64,000 nucleotides of DNA from Brucella pseudogrignonensis. Lineage in GTDB: Bacteria; Pseudomonadota; Alphaproteobacteria; Rhizobiales; Rhizobiaceae. Of the stretch, positions 36,393 through 44,875 are shown piece after piece. The translations under genes were made by a program, and so were the position numbers. Location of the stretch: positions 496,001-560,000 of the forward strand of contig NZ_JAVLAT010000001.1 in the NCBI RefSeq assembly GCF_032190615.1, written 5' to 3'. The notes below the pieces were generated by a model that saw only the letters and a program-made list of their open reading frames with translations, ran no database searches and was not told the DNA's origin. Numbering within the stretch: the first letter of the stretch is position 1; each line of letters starts with the position of its first letter.

Positions 36393-38342
36393 TTACGAAG
36401 CACCGGGGGCACGACCCGAAGAAAGTCCGAAACCATCAATGAGAGCTTCGGTCGCCTCTGCCTGCGCAATCTGCTTTTGAATGTCGATAAGCCGGGCAAA
36501 AACTTCGCCCGTTTCGTCCGTATCAAGCGATGCTTCAACGGCGCGCAGCTCTCTATGTAGGGTGCGTGCGCGCTGATGCAAGTGAAGCGCCTGCTTTAAG
36601 GCTTCGCGCACATCGTCTTCAGCAGCCTGTGCCGTGGCAGTCCATTCACGTGTGCGTCGAACCATAGCTTCGAGACTTTCAATCGCTTCACCATGTCCCG
36701 CGGCGACCAGCGCTTTGCGCATGGCAAAGCCATCCTGAACATGATCAGATGCCAAAACATCAAGCATGGCGAAATGCAGCACTCTCAAAGCATCGTGTTC
36801 AAAATCGAGCGTCGACATCGCCTCGAAATCTTCTTCGATAAGACGTGGGTGATTGAGCAACATCAAAACGATTGCAGTTTCACGCGCTGGCGCATTGCGG
36901 CCTTTGACCATATTCGAACGCGTCAGGCTGTCGGAAAACGCCATGCGCCCACCAAAGGCAGCACCGCCACGCCCCTGCTGCTGCGCTCCGCGTCCCTTAG
37001 CCTTATCGCGATTGAACGTATTGCCGCCGTTGCTTTGCCGCCGCTGGCCAAAAAATGCCTGCGCTCTGTCACGCATTTCCTGGCTATAATGACGCCGAAT
37101 GTCCTCATTCGCGATACGATTGGTGATTTCGCGCAACCTTGCTTCAAGCTCCGCACGACGCTCCGGCGTATCAAAAACACCGCTCGCTGTTTCCCGCGTC
37201 CAGACCATATCAACCAGCGGCTTTGCATCGCGCAACACCGCGTAAAACGCCGACGGACCTTCCGCCTTGACCAGATCGTCCGGGTCTTGCCCCTCGGGTA
37301 GCATCGCAAAACGAAGCGACTTTCCCGGCTGCAAGCTCGGAAGCCCAAGATCCGCCGCGCGATGCGCTGCCCGCAAACCCGCACCGTCACCATCAAAGCA
37401 AAGGATCGGCTCAGGGCTGATGCGCCACAACAATTCGAGCTGCTCTTCCGTCAACGCAGTACCGAGCGGTGCAACTGCCTGATGAATGCCAGCCTGTGCA
37501 AGCGCGATCACATCCATATAGCCTTCAACCGCAATGATCGGCTTTGCTTCTTCACCGCCCTGTGCCTGACAAGCTTTTCGTGCACGCAAGCCGTTATAAA
37601 GGATGCGGCCCTTGTGAAAGAGTTCAGTTTCTGGCGAGTTCAGATACTTCGCAGGCGCATCAGCAGAAAGTGCGCGACCACCAAATGCAATGATCCGTCC
37701 GCGCAGATCCTCAATCGGAAACATGATCCGATCACGGAAGCGGTCATAGGAAACAGCAATGCCTTCACCGTGCACCACCAGGCCACAAGCCTCAATCTGA
37801 TCTTTTGCAACGCCTTTGGACGCTAAAAACTCTTTCAGCGCATTGCGCGATTCAGGGGCATAACCAATGCGGAATGTCTGCTGCGTAGCACTCGAAAGCC
37901 CGCGGTCACGCAAATAGGCTCGCGCCTTGGCACCAGCAGCAACCTGCAACTGACTTTCGAAAAACTGGGCGGCAAGCTCCATAACATCGAACAGCGTTGC
38001 ACGTTGCGCTTCGCGCTTTTCCATTTCTGGATCACGCTCAGGCATCGGCACACCTGCCATATCGGCAACGCGCTCAACCGCTTCAGGAAAACTCGCACCT
38101 TCAAGCTCAGTCAAAAACTTGAAATGATCGCCCGTTACGCCACAGCCAAAGCAATGATAACGGCCCTTGCGGTCTTCACAGTGAAAACTCGGTGTCTTCT
38201 CGCCATGAAACGGGCAGCAGCCCCAAAAGTCGCCCTTTGACGGATTGCTTTTCTTACGATCAAATGAAACACGCGTTCCGATCAGCGTCGAAATCGGCAC
38301 GCGATCTCTGATCTCATCAAGGAATGACGGCGGAAAACGCAT
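36393..38342 (-). CDS. dnaG: DNA primase
   Basis: A 649-residue primase. The zinc ribbon is CPFHGEKTPSFHC with HCFGCGVTGD. The Toprim domain has VEGYMDVIALAQAG (Glu) and ILCFDGDGAG (Asp-x-Asp), which hold the catalytic metals. The RNA polymerase core (GYAPESRNALKEFL) lies between. The C-terminal part with Gly/Arg/Gln-rich linker and helical tail is the DnaB-interacting region. It makes RNA primers at the fork. Confidence 0.97.
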   Translation of the reverse strand: MRFPPSFLDEIRDRVPISTLIGTRVSFDRKKSNPSKGDFWGCCPFHGEKTPSFHCEDRKGRYHCFGCGVTGDHFKFLTELEGASFPEAVERVADMAGVPMPERDPEMEKREAQRATLFDVMELAAQFFESQLQVAAGAKARAYLRDRGLSSATQQTFRIGYAPESRNALKEFLASKGVAKDQIEACGLVVHGEGIAVSYDRFRDRIMFPIEDLRGRIIAFGGRALSADAPAKYLNSPETELFHKGRILYNGLRARKACQAQGGEEAKPIIAVEGYMDVIALAQAGIHQAVAPLGTALTEEQLELLWRISPEPILCFDGDGAGLRAAHRAADLGLPSLQPGKSLRFAMLPEGQDPDDLVKAEGPSAFYAVLRDAKPLVDMVWTRETASGVFDTPERRAELEARLREITNRIANEDIRRHYSQEMRDRAQAFFGQRRQSNGGNTFNRDKAKGRGAQQQGRGGAAFGGRMAFSDSLTRSNMVKGRNAPARETAIVLMLLNHPRLIEEDFEAMSTLDFEHDALRVLHFAMLDVLASDHVQDGFAMRKALVAAGHGEAIESLEAMVRRTREWTATAQAAEDDVREALKQALHLHQRARTLHRELRAVEASLDTDETGEVFARLIDIQKQIAQAEATEALIDGFGLSSGRAPGAS

Positions 38343-38478
38343 TACAACTGTCTCTCTCAGGTCAGCAAACTCTATAGTTTATAGACTATATAGGCTCGCG
38401 CGCACATGCAGTCCATCGCCCGTGCCAAACGCTCCCCGTTAATCACATGCGCCGGACGACCTTTATAGACCGCCCCCT
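38343..38478. other. Divergent promoter region of dnaG and the Na/Pi transporter gene
   Basis: Contains an AT palindromic stretch (CTATAGTTTATAGACTATATAG, near 38370-38391, dyad) likely part of the dnaG promoter. No coding frame. Confidence 0.35.
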
Positions 38479-38496
38479 TTGTCACAAAACTGTCAT
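38479..38496 (+). promoter_or_regulatory. Pho box upstream of the Na/Pi transporter gene
   Basis: TTGTCAC-AAAA-CTGTCAT: two 7-base half-sites at 11-base spacing, 12 of 14 positions matching the PhoB consensus CTGTCAT-N4-CTGTCAT. A weaker third half-site (CTTTTAC) follows at the same spacing. About 158 bases before the GTG start. Confidence 0.75.
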
Positions 38497-38653
38497 ATAA
38501 CTTTTACATTCGAGCTTCACGACTTGATTTTGGGGCGTTTCAGGCCCATATTCCCCGAATTATATGATTAGCCGGAACATATTTTTTCTCTTTTTGTTGC
38601 GTAGACTTAACTGAAATATTTGTTCCCCCGCCTCCAACCTGAAAGGAGTTCCC

Positions 38654-40333
38654 GTGAACGGTTCTCTTGTCCTTTTGCATCTTGCTGGTGCTGTTGCTCT
38701 CCTTCTTTGGGCGACGCGCATGGTGCGAACAGGTGTGGAGCGTGCCTATGGTGATCGCTTGCGCCGTCGTTTGCGTAACCAGATGCAAAACCCGCTGCTC
38801 TCCATCGCCTTTGGTCTTGCGCTTGCAATTGCGCTGCAAAGCTCGACGGCAGTAACGCTTCTGGTCGGCTCCTTTGTCGGATCGGGCATTGTTGGCGGGG
38901 TCGCAGGCCTTATGGCTGTGCGCGGTGGCGAGCTTGGATCAGCGCTTGTTGTCAAAATTCTAAGCTATGACCTGACTATTCTGGTCCCGCTCTGCCTTGT
39001 ATCGGGCACCGCCATTTTCATGACGACAGAACGACGCGATTGGCGACAGATCGGCCGCATTCTGGTCGGTATCGGCTTGCTCATCATGTCTCTGGAAATG
39101 ACAGGCCACGCAACTGAGCCACTCCGCCAGAGCGAGCTGCTGCCAGTCATTGTTGATTATCTATCAAATGATCCGGTCACTGCCTATCTTCTGGCCGCGC
39201 TGATGACATGGCTGTTTCACTCAAGCATTGCCGCCGTCATTCTGCTCACCACCTTTGCTTCACGCGGACTAATCACACCAGAACTGGCCGTGGTTATGGT
39301 ACTCGGCGTCAATCTCGGCTCGTCGATCATCGCACCAATTCTCACCCGTCAGGCACCGCCAGAAACGCGTGTCGTGCCGCTCGGCAATCTGCTGATGCGT
39401 GGCGCTGGCTCGCTTATCATGCTGATCCTGTTTGAGACATTCAAACCCTCGATTGCGTTCCTGGGCGGCGACCCCGTCTCGCAGGTGGTCAACGCGCATA
39501 TTCTGTTCAACTTGATCATCATGCTCGCTGGCATTCCACTTTCTGGGCTGGTGCTGCGTGCGACTGAAGCATTGGTGCATCTCAACAGCGATAAAAATGC
39601 CCCAACGCAACCGCTTGAAGTCGAAGAATATAGTGCACTGGATAACGCGGTTCTCGACCGCCCTTCACAAGCGCTTGCAAATGCGACGCGTGAAGTTGTC
39701 GGCGTCTGTGACACGATTGAAGTCATGCTGCGACGCATTATCGACCTCTATGAAAACCCCGATCAGGCGCGCATCCATGAACTTGCAGCACTTGATGATC
39801 GCGTGGACAAGAAGCATGCTGCCATCAAGCTTTATCTGACAAGGCTTGCCAGCAAAAATCTCGATGAATTTGAGGCACTGCGTATGCAGGAATTGATGGG
39901 CGCGTGCGTAAAACTGGAACAGGTCGGCGACATCATCGTCCGCAACATGCTCGCGCATGTACAAAAGAAGATGGACCACAATCTCGAATTTACCGAGGAA
40001 GGCTGGAAAGAGCTGAGCCACTTCCACGCCATGGTACTTGCCAATGCGCATATGGCCTTTAACGTGATCGTTTCGCGTGACGGACATACGGCACGCCAGC
40101 TCGTGCAGGAAAAGGATAATCTGCGCGATCTGGAAAAACAGACGAGCATGCGCCACTTCTCGCGCCTTCGCGATGGTTCAACACGCAGCATCGAAACCAG
40201 TACGATCCACCTCGACACAATCCGCGATCTCAAGCAGATTAACTCGCTACTGGCTTCAATGGCCTATCCCGTTCTTGAAGAACAAGGATTGCTCGGCACC
40301 ACACGCTTGAAAACGATCAAGCAAAGTTCATAA
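38654..40333 (+). CDS. Na/Pi cotransporter family protein with PhoU-like C-terminal domain
   Basis: A 559-residue protein. Two Na_Pi_cotrans repeats carry the glutamine-serine motifs: ALQSSTAVTLLVGSFVG in the first, and LFHSSIAAVILLTTF with VNLGSSI in the second. About nine helices cover residues 1-310. The C-terminal 220 residues are helical PhoU-like (LDDRVDKKHAAIKLYL, CVKLEQVGDIIVRNML). The family imports or exports phosphate by sodium coupling. A Pho box upstream suggests induction when phosphate is scarce. The GTG start follows AAAGGAGTT. Confidence 0.88.
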   Translation: MNGSLVLLHLAGAVALLLWATRMVRTGVERAYGDRLRRRLRNQMQNPLLSIAFGLALAIALQSSTAVTLLVGSFVGSGIVGGVAGLMAVRGGELGSALVVKILSYDLTILVPLCLVSGTAIFMTTERRDWRQIGRILVGIGLLIMSLEMTGHATEPLRQSELLPVIVDYLSNDPVTAYLLAALMTWLFHSSIAAVILLTTFASRGLITPELAVVMVLGVNLGSSIIAPILTRQAPPETRVVPLGNLLMRGAGSLIMLILFETFKPSIAFLGGDPVSQVVNAHILFNLIIMLAGIPLSGLVLRATEALVHLNSDKNAPTQPLEVEEYSALDNAVLDRPSQALANATREVVGVCDTIEVMLRRIIDLYENPDQARIHELAALDDRVDKKHAAIKLYLTRLASKNLDEFEALRMQELMGACVKLEQVGDIIVRNMLAHVQKKMDHNLEFTEEGWKELSHFHAMVLANAHMAFNVIVSRDGHTARQLVQEKDNLRDLEKQTSMRHFSRLRDGSTRSIETSTIHLDTIRDLKQINSLLASMAYPVLEEQGLLGTTRLKTIKQSS

Positions 40334-40338
40334 AAAAT

Positions 40339-40366
40339 GCTCAGAAAGGTTCCGACCTTTCTGAGC
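40339..40366. terminator. Terminator between the Na/Pi transporter and VOC genes
   Basis: GCTCAGAAAGGT and ACCTTTCTGAGC perfect 12-base arms with a TTTTTT run on the minus strand. Confidence 0.8.
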
Positions 40367-40406
40367 GCACAAAACATGATTTCATCTGACCAATGAAGCG
40401 ATGGCA

Positions 40407-40835
40407 CTAAAAATCGATCACCACTGAAGATGCGCTACGCTTTGCTTCACCATGGAACACGGCCTCAATATTATTGCCATCGGGATCGAGCACGAACGCC
40501 GCATAGTAATCCGGGTGATAAGAGCGCTCGCCGGGGGCGCCATTATCCTGACCGCCATTGTCCATCGCCGCTCGATAAAACGCATCGACTGTCGCCCGGT
40601 CCTTTGCTTGAAAAGCCAGGTGGTGACGCCCCGTCAATAGACCCAGTGCCGCCTGACTATCCGCAGAAGATACCACAAGCTCGTCAGCCCAGAAATAACC
40701 GTCATCCGTAACATTGATGGGGATGTCCAACACGGACAGAACCGCCGTGTAGAATTCCTGACTGGCCTTTAAGTCGCGGACGACGAGCTGAATATGGTCG
40801 ATGAGGCGACCACGATGAAGTTGATTTGTTTCCAT
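40407..40835 (-). CDS. VOC family protein (glyoxalase/bleomycin resistance superfamily)
   Basis: A 142-residue single-domain VOC protein. It opens with LIDHIQLVVRDLKASQEFY (first metal His in the strand) and ends with YYAAFVLDPDGNNIEAVFHG (Glu). HHLAFQAKDRATVDAFY supplies another His. VOC proteins include glyoxalases, dioxygenases and antibiotic-binding proteins; the substrate cannot be assigned. No operon partner. Confidence 0.85.
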   Translation of the reverse strand: METNQLHRGRLIDHIQLVVRDLKASQEFYTAVLSVLDIPINVTDDGYFWADELVVSSADSQAALGLLTGRHHLAFQAKDRATVDAFYRAAMDNGGQDNGAPGERSYHPDYYAAFVLDPDGNNIEAVFHGEAKRSASSVVIDF

Positions 40836-41025
40836 GGCCGTTCATCCCGTTCTTGTATGTGCAACAGCACAGAACCAACAATTCTGTGCGCAGTGAACGA
40901 CCAGAATGCGTCAAGACGATATTTCCGGCAACATAAAACGCTCGAACCGAGCATCATGCGCAGCAATAAAAATGCATTACCCGTGCCACGTCAGGGACGG
41001 CCCACTTATGGGCCATCCCAAGTTG

Positions 41026-41478
41026 CTATTGAAGAAGGGTTTTCACCAGAGCGCTTGCCTTGGTGAAATCCATCTGGCCTGCATAGCGTTCTTTCAGCGC
41101 TGCCATGACCTTACCCATATCGCGCAAGCCACTCGCTCCAACATCAGCAATAACAGCTTCACAAGCCGCTTTGGCTTCGTCATCACTCATCTGAACTGGC
41201 AGAAAATCGCTGATAATCGCAATTTCTGCACGCTCGCCTTCAGCCAATTCGATGCGGTTGCCTTCTTCATAGATGCGTGCGGATTCTTCACGCTGCTTGA
41301 CCATCTTACCAAGAATGCCAAGCAATTCTTCATCACCAACCGGATCTTTTCCCGCACCGCGATTGGCAATATCGCGATCCTTGACCGCAGCCATGATCAG
41401 ACGCAGTGTGGACAAACGAAGCTTATCCTGCGCCTTCATAGCGGTGGTCATTGCATCAGAAATCTCTTGGCGCAGCAT
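41026..41478 (-). CDS. GatB/YqeY domain protein
   Basis: A 150-residue protein. LRQEISDAMTTAMKAQDKLRLSTLRLIMAAVKDRDI and the LPVQMSDDEAKAACEAVI block define YqeY, which has the tail domain of GatB amidotransferase. It may act in tRNA-dependent amidation or bind tRNA, but the role is not established. It is divergent from carA, a common arrangement in alphaproteobacteria. Confidence 0.9.
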   Translation of the reverse strand: MLRQEISDAMTTAMKAQDKLRLSTLRLIMAAVKDRDIANRGAGKDPVGDEELLGILGKMVKQREESARIYEEGNRIELAEGERAEIAIISDFLPVQMSDDEAKAACEAVIADVGASGLRDMGKVMAALKERYAGQMDFTKASALVKTLLQ

Positions 41479-41647
41479 AGGTGCCTCCTAATATCTTTAA
41501 ACTGTTCAGTTAAAACTGCTTCTAGTCTGAAAGCAGGCGAATAAGCAATCACACGCTCCAATCCGACATTTCATCAAAAGCTTGCAATCAGGCGATTGAC
41601 CCGGAGTGCAAGTTTCTCTATTGCTCAAAGCTTAGCAGGACATCGGC

Positions 41648-41671
41648 ATGTGCTCACGGCGGGAAGTTTAA
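41648..41671 (+). CDS. Candidate carA leader peptide (MCSRREV)
   Basis: A seven-codon frame ATG TGC TCA CGG CGG GAA GTT TAA with AGGA seven bases upstream of its ATG. It holds two adjacent Arg codons, which fall in the 5' arm of the terminator-like hairpin before carA. Carbamoyl phosphate feeds arginine synthesis, so ribosome stalling at these codons under arginine shortage would open the hairpin. This reading is inference; the frame is very short and could be chance. Confidence 0.4.
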   Translation: MCSRREV

Positions 41672-41686
41672 TCCCCGCTGCTTTTT
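41657..41686 (+). promoter_or_regulatory. Terminator-like hairpin in the carA leader (candidate attenuator)
   Basis: Arms CGGCGGG and CCCGCTG (one G-T pair) around a 10-base loop, followed by CTTTTT. It lies about 140 bases before the carA start, on the carA strand, and no gene ends here, so termination would only affect carA. Confidence 0.55.
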
Positions 41687-41824
41687 GGCGCATATATGGC
41701 CCCGAAAACATCGGTTTTCAAGTTGCTCAGTCTTGAGCGGCTGAAACACGGATACATGCCGCATGACTGATAAACCGAACACGCGCGCCAGACGGCGCTG
41801 CTAAACCACGCAGGAGTGCACGCC

Positions 41825-43048
41825 ATGACCGAAACCCCATCGAAGACAGCACCCTGGACGATTGCCAAGCGAACCGCCGTTCTGGTGCTGGCAGATGGCA
41901 CCGTCATCGAAGGTCAGGGCGTGGGCGCAACCGGCGCAATTGAGGCGGAAGTCGTCTTCAACACCGCCCTCACCGGCTATGAAGAAATCCTGACAGACCC
42001 GTCCTATGCAGGCCAGATTGTCACCTTCACCTTCCCGCATATCGGCAATGTCGGCGCAAACGCGGAAGACATCGAAGACCTGACACCGGCCAACCGTCAC
42101 GGTGCCGTCGGTGCGATCTTTAAAGCTGACATCACAAGCCCATCCAACTTCCGTGCTTCCGAACATCTTGATGCATGGCTGAAAAGCCGTGGCGTTATCG
42201 CATTGACCGGCATTGATACCCGCGCCCTAACCTCACTCATCCGCGAGCGTGGCGCACAGAATGCTGTCATCGCGCATGACCCGGAAGGCAAGTTTGACAT
42301 CGACGCGCTCAAGGCTCGCGCTGCGAACTGGAGCGGCCTTGAAAACCTCGACCTCGCAAAAGACGTCACCATCGGCCAGAGCCAGACGTGGGACCAGACT
42401 CCATGGGCGCTTGGTGAAGGTTACGGCGAACAGGGCGACGCCCAGTATCATGTCGTTGCACTCGACTTCGGTGTAAAGCGCAATATTTTGCGTCTGCTTT
42501 CGGGCCTCGGCGCGAAAGTCACCGTACTTCCTGCAACAGCAACCGCAGAAGACGTACTAGCCTACAATCCAGACGGTATTTTCCTGTCGAACGGCCCTGG
42601 CGATCCAGCTGCAACAGGCGAATATGCAGTACCAACCATTCAGAAGCTCGTTGATAGCGAACTACCTGTTTTCGGCATCTGTCTCGGTCATCAGATGTTG
42701 GCTCTCGCACTCGGTGGAAAAACCGAAAAGATGCATCAGGGCCATCATGGTGCGAACCATCCGGTCAAGGATTACACCACCGGTAAGGTTGAAATTGTCT
42801 CGATGAACCACGGCTTCGCAGTTGATTCCGACAGCCTGCCGGATCACGTCGAAGAAACGCATGTATCGCTTTTTGACGGCACGAATTGCGGCCTGCGCGT
42901 CATCGGCAAGCCAGTCTTCTCCGTGCAGCATCACCCTGAAGCTTCGCCGGGCCCACAGGACAGCCACTATCTTTTCCGCCGGTTCATCAATCTGATCCGC
43001 GAAAACAAGGGCGAAGCCCTTCTTCCAGAACGCGAAGAAGCTGCATAA
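41825..43048 (+). CDS. carA: Carbamoyl-phosphate synthase small subunit
   Basis: A 407-residue glutamine amidotransferase subunit. The N-terminal CarA domain begins [19 protein letters not shown] and has [21 protein letters not shown]. The class I glutaminase domain has the nucleophile in [11 protein letters not shown] and the His/Glu pair in [12 protein letters not shown]. It gives ammonia to CarB for carbamoyl phosphate, used in arginine and pyrimidine synthesis. carB lies 1.8 kb downstream, separated by three other genes. The ATG at 41825 is preferred over a GTG at 41816 because of AGGAG spacing. Confidence 0.96.
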   Translation: MTETPSKTAPWTIAKRTAVLVLADGTVIEGQGVGATGAIEAEVVFNTALTGYEEILTDPSYAGQIVTFTFPHIGNVGANAEDIEDLTPANRHGAVGAIFKADITSPSNFRASEHLDAWLKSRGVIALTGIDTRALTSLIRERGAQNAVIAHDPEGKFDIDALKARAANWSGLENLDLAKDVTIGQSQTWDQTPWALGEGYGEQGDAQYHVVALDFGVKRNILRLLSGLGAKVTVLPATATAEDVLAYNPDGIFLSNGPGDPAATGEYAVPTIQKLVDSELPVFGICLGHQMLALALGGKTEKMHQGHHGANHPVKDYTTGKVEIVSMNHGFAVDSDSLPDHVEETHVSLFDGTNCGLRVIGKPVFSVQHHPEASPGPQDSHYLFRRFINLIRENKGEALLPEREEAA

Positions 43049-43059
43049 AGCAAAAAACA

Positions 43060-43088
43060 AAAAAGCCGGGATCAAACCCCGGCTTTTT
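43060..43088 (+). terminator. Rho-independent terminator of carA
   Basis: AAAAGCCGGG and CCCGGCTTTTT arms with T-run; also usable for the convergent gene. Confidence 0.87.
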
Positions 43089-43112
43089 CTTTGTCCATAT
43101 TTATCGCAGCGA

Positions 43113-44018
43113 TCAAATATCGCCGCTGAACGTATCGCAGGAATCGATCTTCCCGCTATCAAAACCGCGCTGGAACCATTTTGCGCGCTGTGCCGATGTA
43201 CCGTGATTGAAGCTTTCAGGAACGACATAACCCTGAGAACGCTTTTGCAGCGTATCATCACCAATCTGATGCGCGGCATTGATCGCTTCTTCCAGATCAC
43301 CGGCTTCCAGAATACCCTTCTGATCGGTGTAATAGCCCCAAACGCCAGCAAAGCAGTCCGCCTGCAACTCAACCCGCACTGACATCTGATTGGCTTGCGC
43401 CTCATTCATCTGCTGACGCATCTGATTAAAGCGTGGCAAGATACCAAGAACGTTCTGCACATGGTGCCCGACTTCATGCGCAATCACATAAGCATTGGCG
43501 AAATCACCTGAAGCGCCAAACTTGGTTGCAAGCTCGTTGAAGAATGTCAGGTCAATATAAAGCTTTTTATCGCCGGGACAGTAGAATGGCCCCGAAGCAG
43601 ACGATGCCATGCCACAAGCAGAGCGCACGCCATTGGAAAATAGAACCATGGTCGGCGGGACATAGGTTTGTCCGCGCGATTGGAAAATACCGCTCCATGT
43701 GTCTTCGGTTTCCGCCAGAATAGTGCGCGCAAACTGCGTCGCCTCGTCATTGGCAACCTTGCCGCCAGTGCTCTGCTGCGAGGTTTGGGTTGGGTTAATA
43801 CTACCGTCACCAAACAAAAACGGCAGCGGATCAATACCGACAGCCTTCAGCACAAAGAACATCACAACAAGAATGAGAATACCGGAAAGCCCACCGCCAC
43901 GCATGATGCGAAAACCGGGACCACCACCCATGCCACCACCGCGAAAGCCCCCGCCTCCGCTTTGTTGTCCACGTACGTCTTCGACATTATCGCTTTGTCT
44001 ACGGCCTTGCCAGCGCAT
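43113..44018 (-). CDS. YpfJ/KPN_02809 family neutral zinc metallopeptidase
   Basis: A 301-residue protein. The Gly-rich N-terminus (GGGGFRGGGMGGG) precedes one transmembrane helix (GILILVVMFFVLKAVG), and the rest is presumably periplasmic. The zinc motif is AYVIAHEVGHHVQN (HExxH), with Glu downstream in ELQADCFAGVWG as third ligand region. CPGDKKLYIDLTFF is a conserved block. The substrate is unknown. The gene interrupts carA-carB. Confidence 0.9.
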   Translation of the reverse strand: MRWQGRRQSDNVEDVRGQQSGGGGFRGGGMGGGPGFRIMRGGGLSGILILVVMFFVLKAVGIDPLPFLFGDGSINPTQTSQQSTGGKVANDEATQFARTILAETEDTWSGIFQSRGQTYVPPTMVLFSNGVRSACGMASSASGPFYCPGDKKLYIDLTFFNELATKFGASGDFANAYVIAHEVGHHVQNVLGILPRFNQMRQQMNEAQANQMSVRVELQADCFAGVWGYYTDQKGILEAGDLEEAINAAHQIGDDTLQKRSQGYVVPESFNHGTSAQRAKWFQRGFDSGKIDSCDTFSGDI

Positions 44019-44251
44019 CCCGTCGCCTCTCCTGAAATGCTACGGAGACTTACCTTCACGCAGCAAACAATTCCATTAATTGCTTTATAGAGCAGCTTTA
44101 AGCTGCAAAAAGTCAATATCCTGTAAGCCGATCCAGTTCACTCAATTTTGCCGACCATAATAGCCCGGCACAGAATAACGATTATGCGTTCAATGAAAAA
44201 ATGTAATTTAGAGGACACCGCTAAATAAAGCGGGATTTGGAGAATAGGACC

Positions 44252-44419
44252 TTGAAAAAAAGTATATTTTTTATCTTAGCAATTAACTGCATTCTATTTT
44301 CATCTGAAGTGTTTGCCTGCACAAAATCTACGGCAGAATGCGCCATCGAATGCATGGACAAAGCAACATTCTGGGAAACTGCTTATTGCATGATTGGCAC
44401 ACAAGCACCTTCTAAATAG
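44252..44419 (+). CDS. Small secreted Cys-rich peptide 1
   Basis: A 55-residue peptide from a TTG start (GGAG nine bases upstream). The signal peptide KKSIFFILAINCILFSSEVFA is followed by a mature part of about 34 residues starting ACTKSTAECAIECMDK. Mature Cys spacing is C-x6-C-x3-C-x11-C. The next gene encodes a related peptide with the same C-x3-C-x11-C core. AT-rich codons differ from flanking carA and carB. Four Cys in so short a peptide suggest two disulfide bridges formed in the periplasm or outside. The function is unknown. Confidence 0.6.
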   Translation: MKKSIFFILAINCILFSSEVFACTKSTAECAIECMDKATFWETAYCMIGTQAPSK

Positions 44420-44431
44420 GATATTTTAAAA

Positions 44432-44608
44432 ATGACAAAAACGGCAATTGCCTGCCTCTTCACTGCTGCAATATTATCGACCAATCCGGTCTATGCTTGC
44501 ATAAAGGACAATCTAGGACCAAACGATTGTGCAAAACGATGTATGAACATAACAGGCTTCTTCAAAAATATAGCCTGTACCCTCGGTAGCGATATGTCGC
44601 CACAATAG
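44432..44608 (+). CDS. Small secreted Cys-rich peptide 2 (tandem paralog)
   Basis: A 58-residue peptide from ATG 44432, twelve bases after the previous stop. The signal peptide TKTAIACLFTAAILSTNPVYA ends at A-C. The mature part (ACIKDNLGPNDCAKRCMN then FFKNIAC) has C-x9-C-x3-C-x11-C. It shares with the preceding peptide the mature start AC-x-K, the CA-x2-CM core, a Phe at the same place and the final Cys, so the pair looks like a tandem duplication and an operon. The function is unknown. Confidence 0.6.
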   Translation: MTKTAIACLFTAAILSTNPVYACIKDNLGPNDCAKRCMNITGFFKNIACTLGSDMSPQ

Positions 44609-44819
44609 ACAAAAATTCGCCGTCCCGATCTAAAACGAAAGGGGCGGTGTGTTGCAAATGCTAGAGAACAGTTACACATGGCCTTGATCTTCCGAATTGC
44701 GCCCAAAATTCCTTCATAAAAAACGCCTTAAATCATAACGAATTTAATTTAAAGGGGTTCCGCTTTGGCTCATCATTGCCTATAAGGCCCACTTAGCCCA
44801 AAGAATATACTTCTGCCAA

Positions 44820-44846
44820 CCCGCCGGAAATCCGCGCGGGCTTTTC
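44820..44846 (+). promoter_or_regulatory. Hairpin in the carB leader
   Basis: Arms CCCGC-CGG and CCG-c-GCGGG around AAAT, followed by CTTTTC, 30 bases before the carB ATG. It is terminator-like but with a short T-run. No leader peptide with a canonical start overlaps it. Confidence 0.4.
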
Positions 44847-44875
44847 TGGCAGGCTAAGAACAAGGATACGCCCCC

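Noticed and set aside
44780..44862. Possible leader peptide before carB rich in Arg (R-R-K-S-A-R-A)
   Set aside because: The frame has no ATG, GTG or TTG after the preceding stop, so it is unlikely to be translated.
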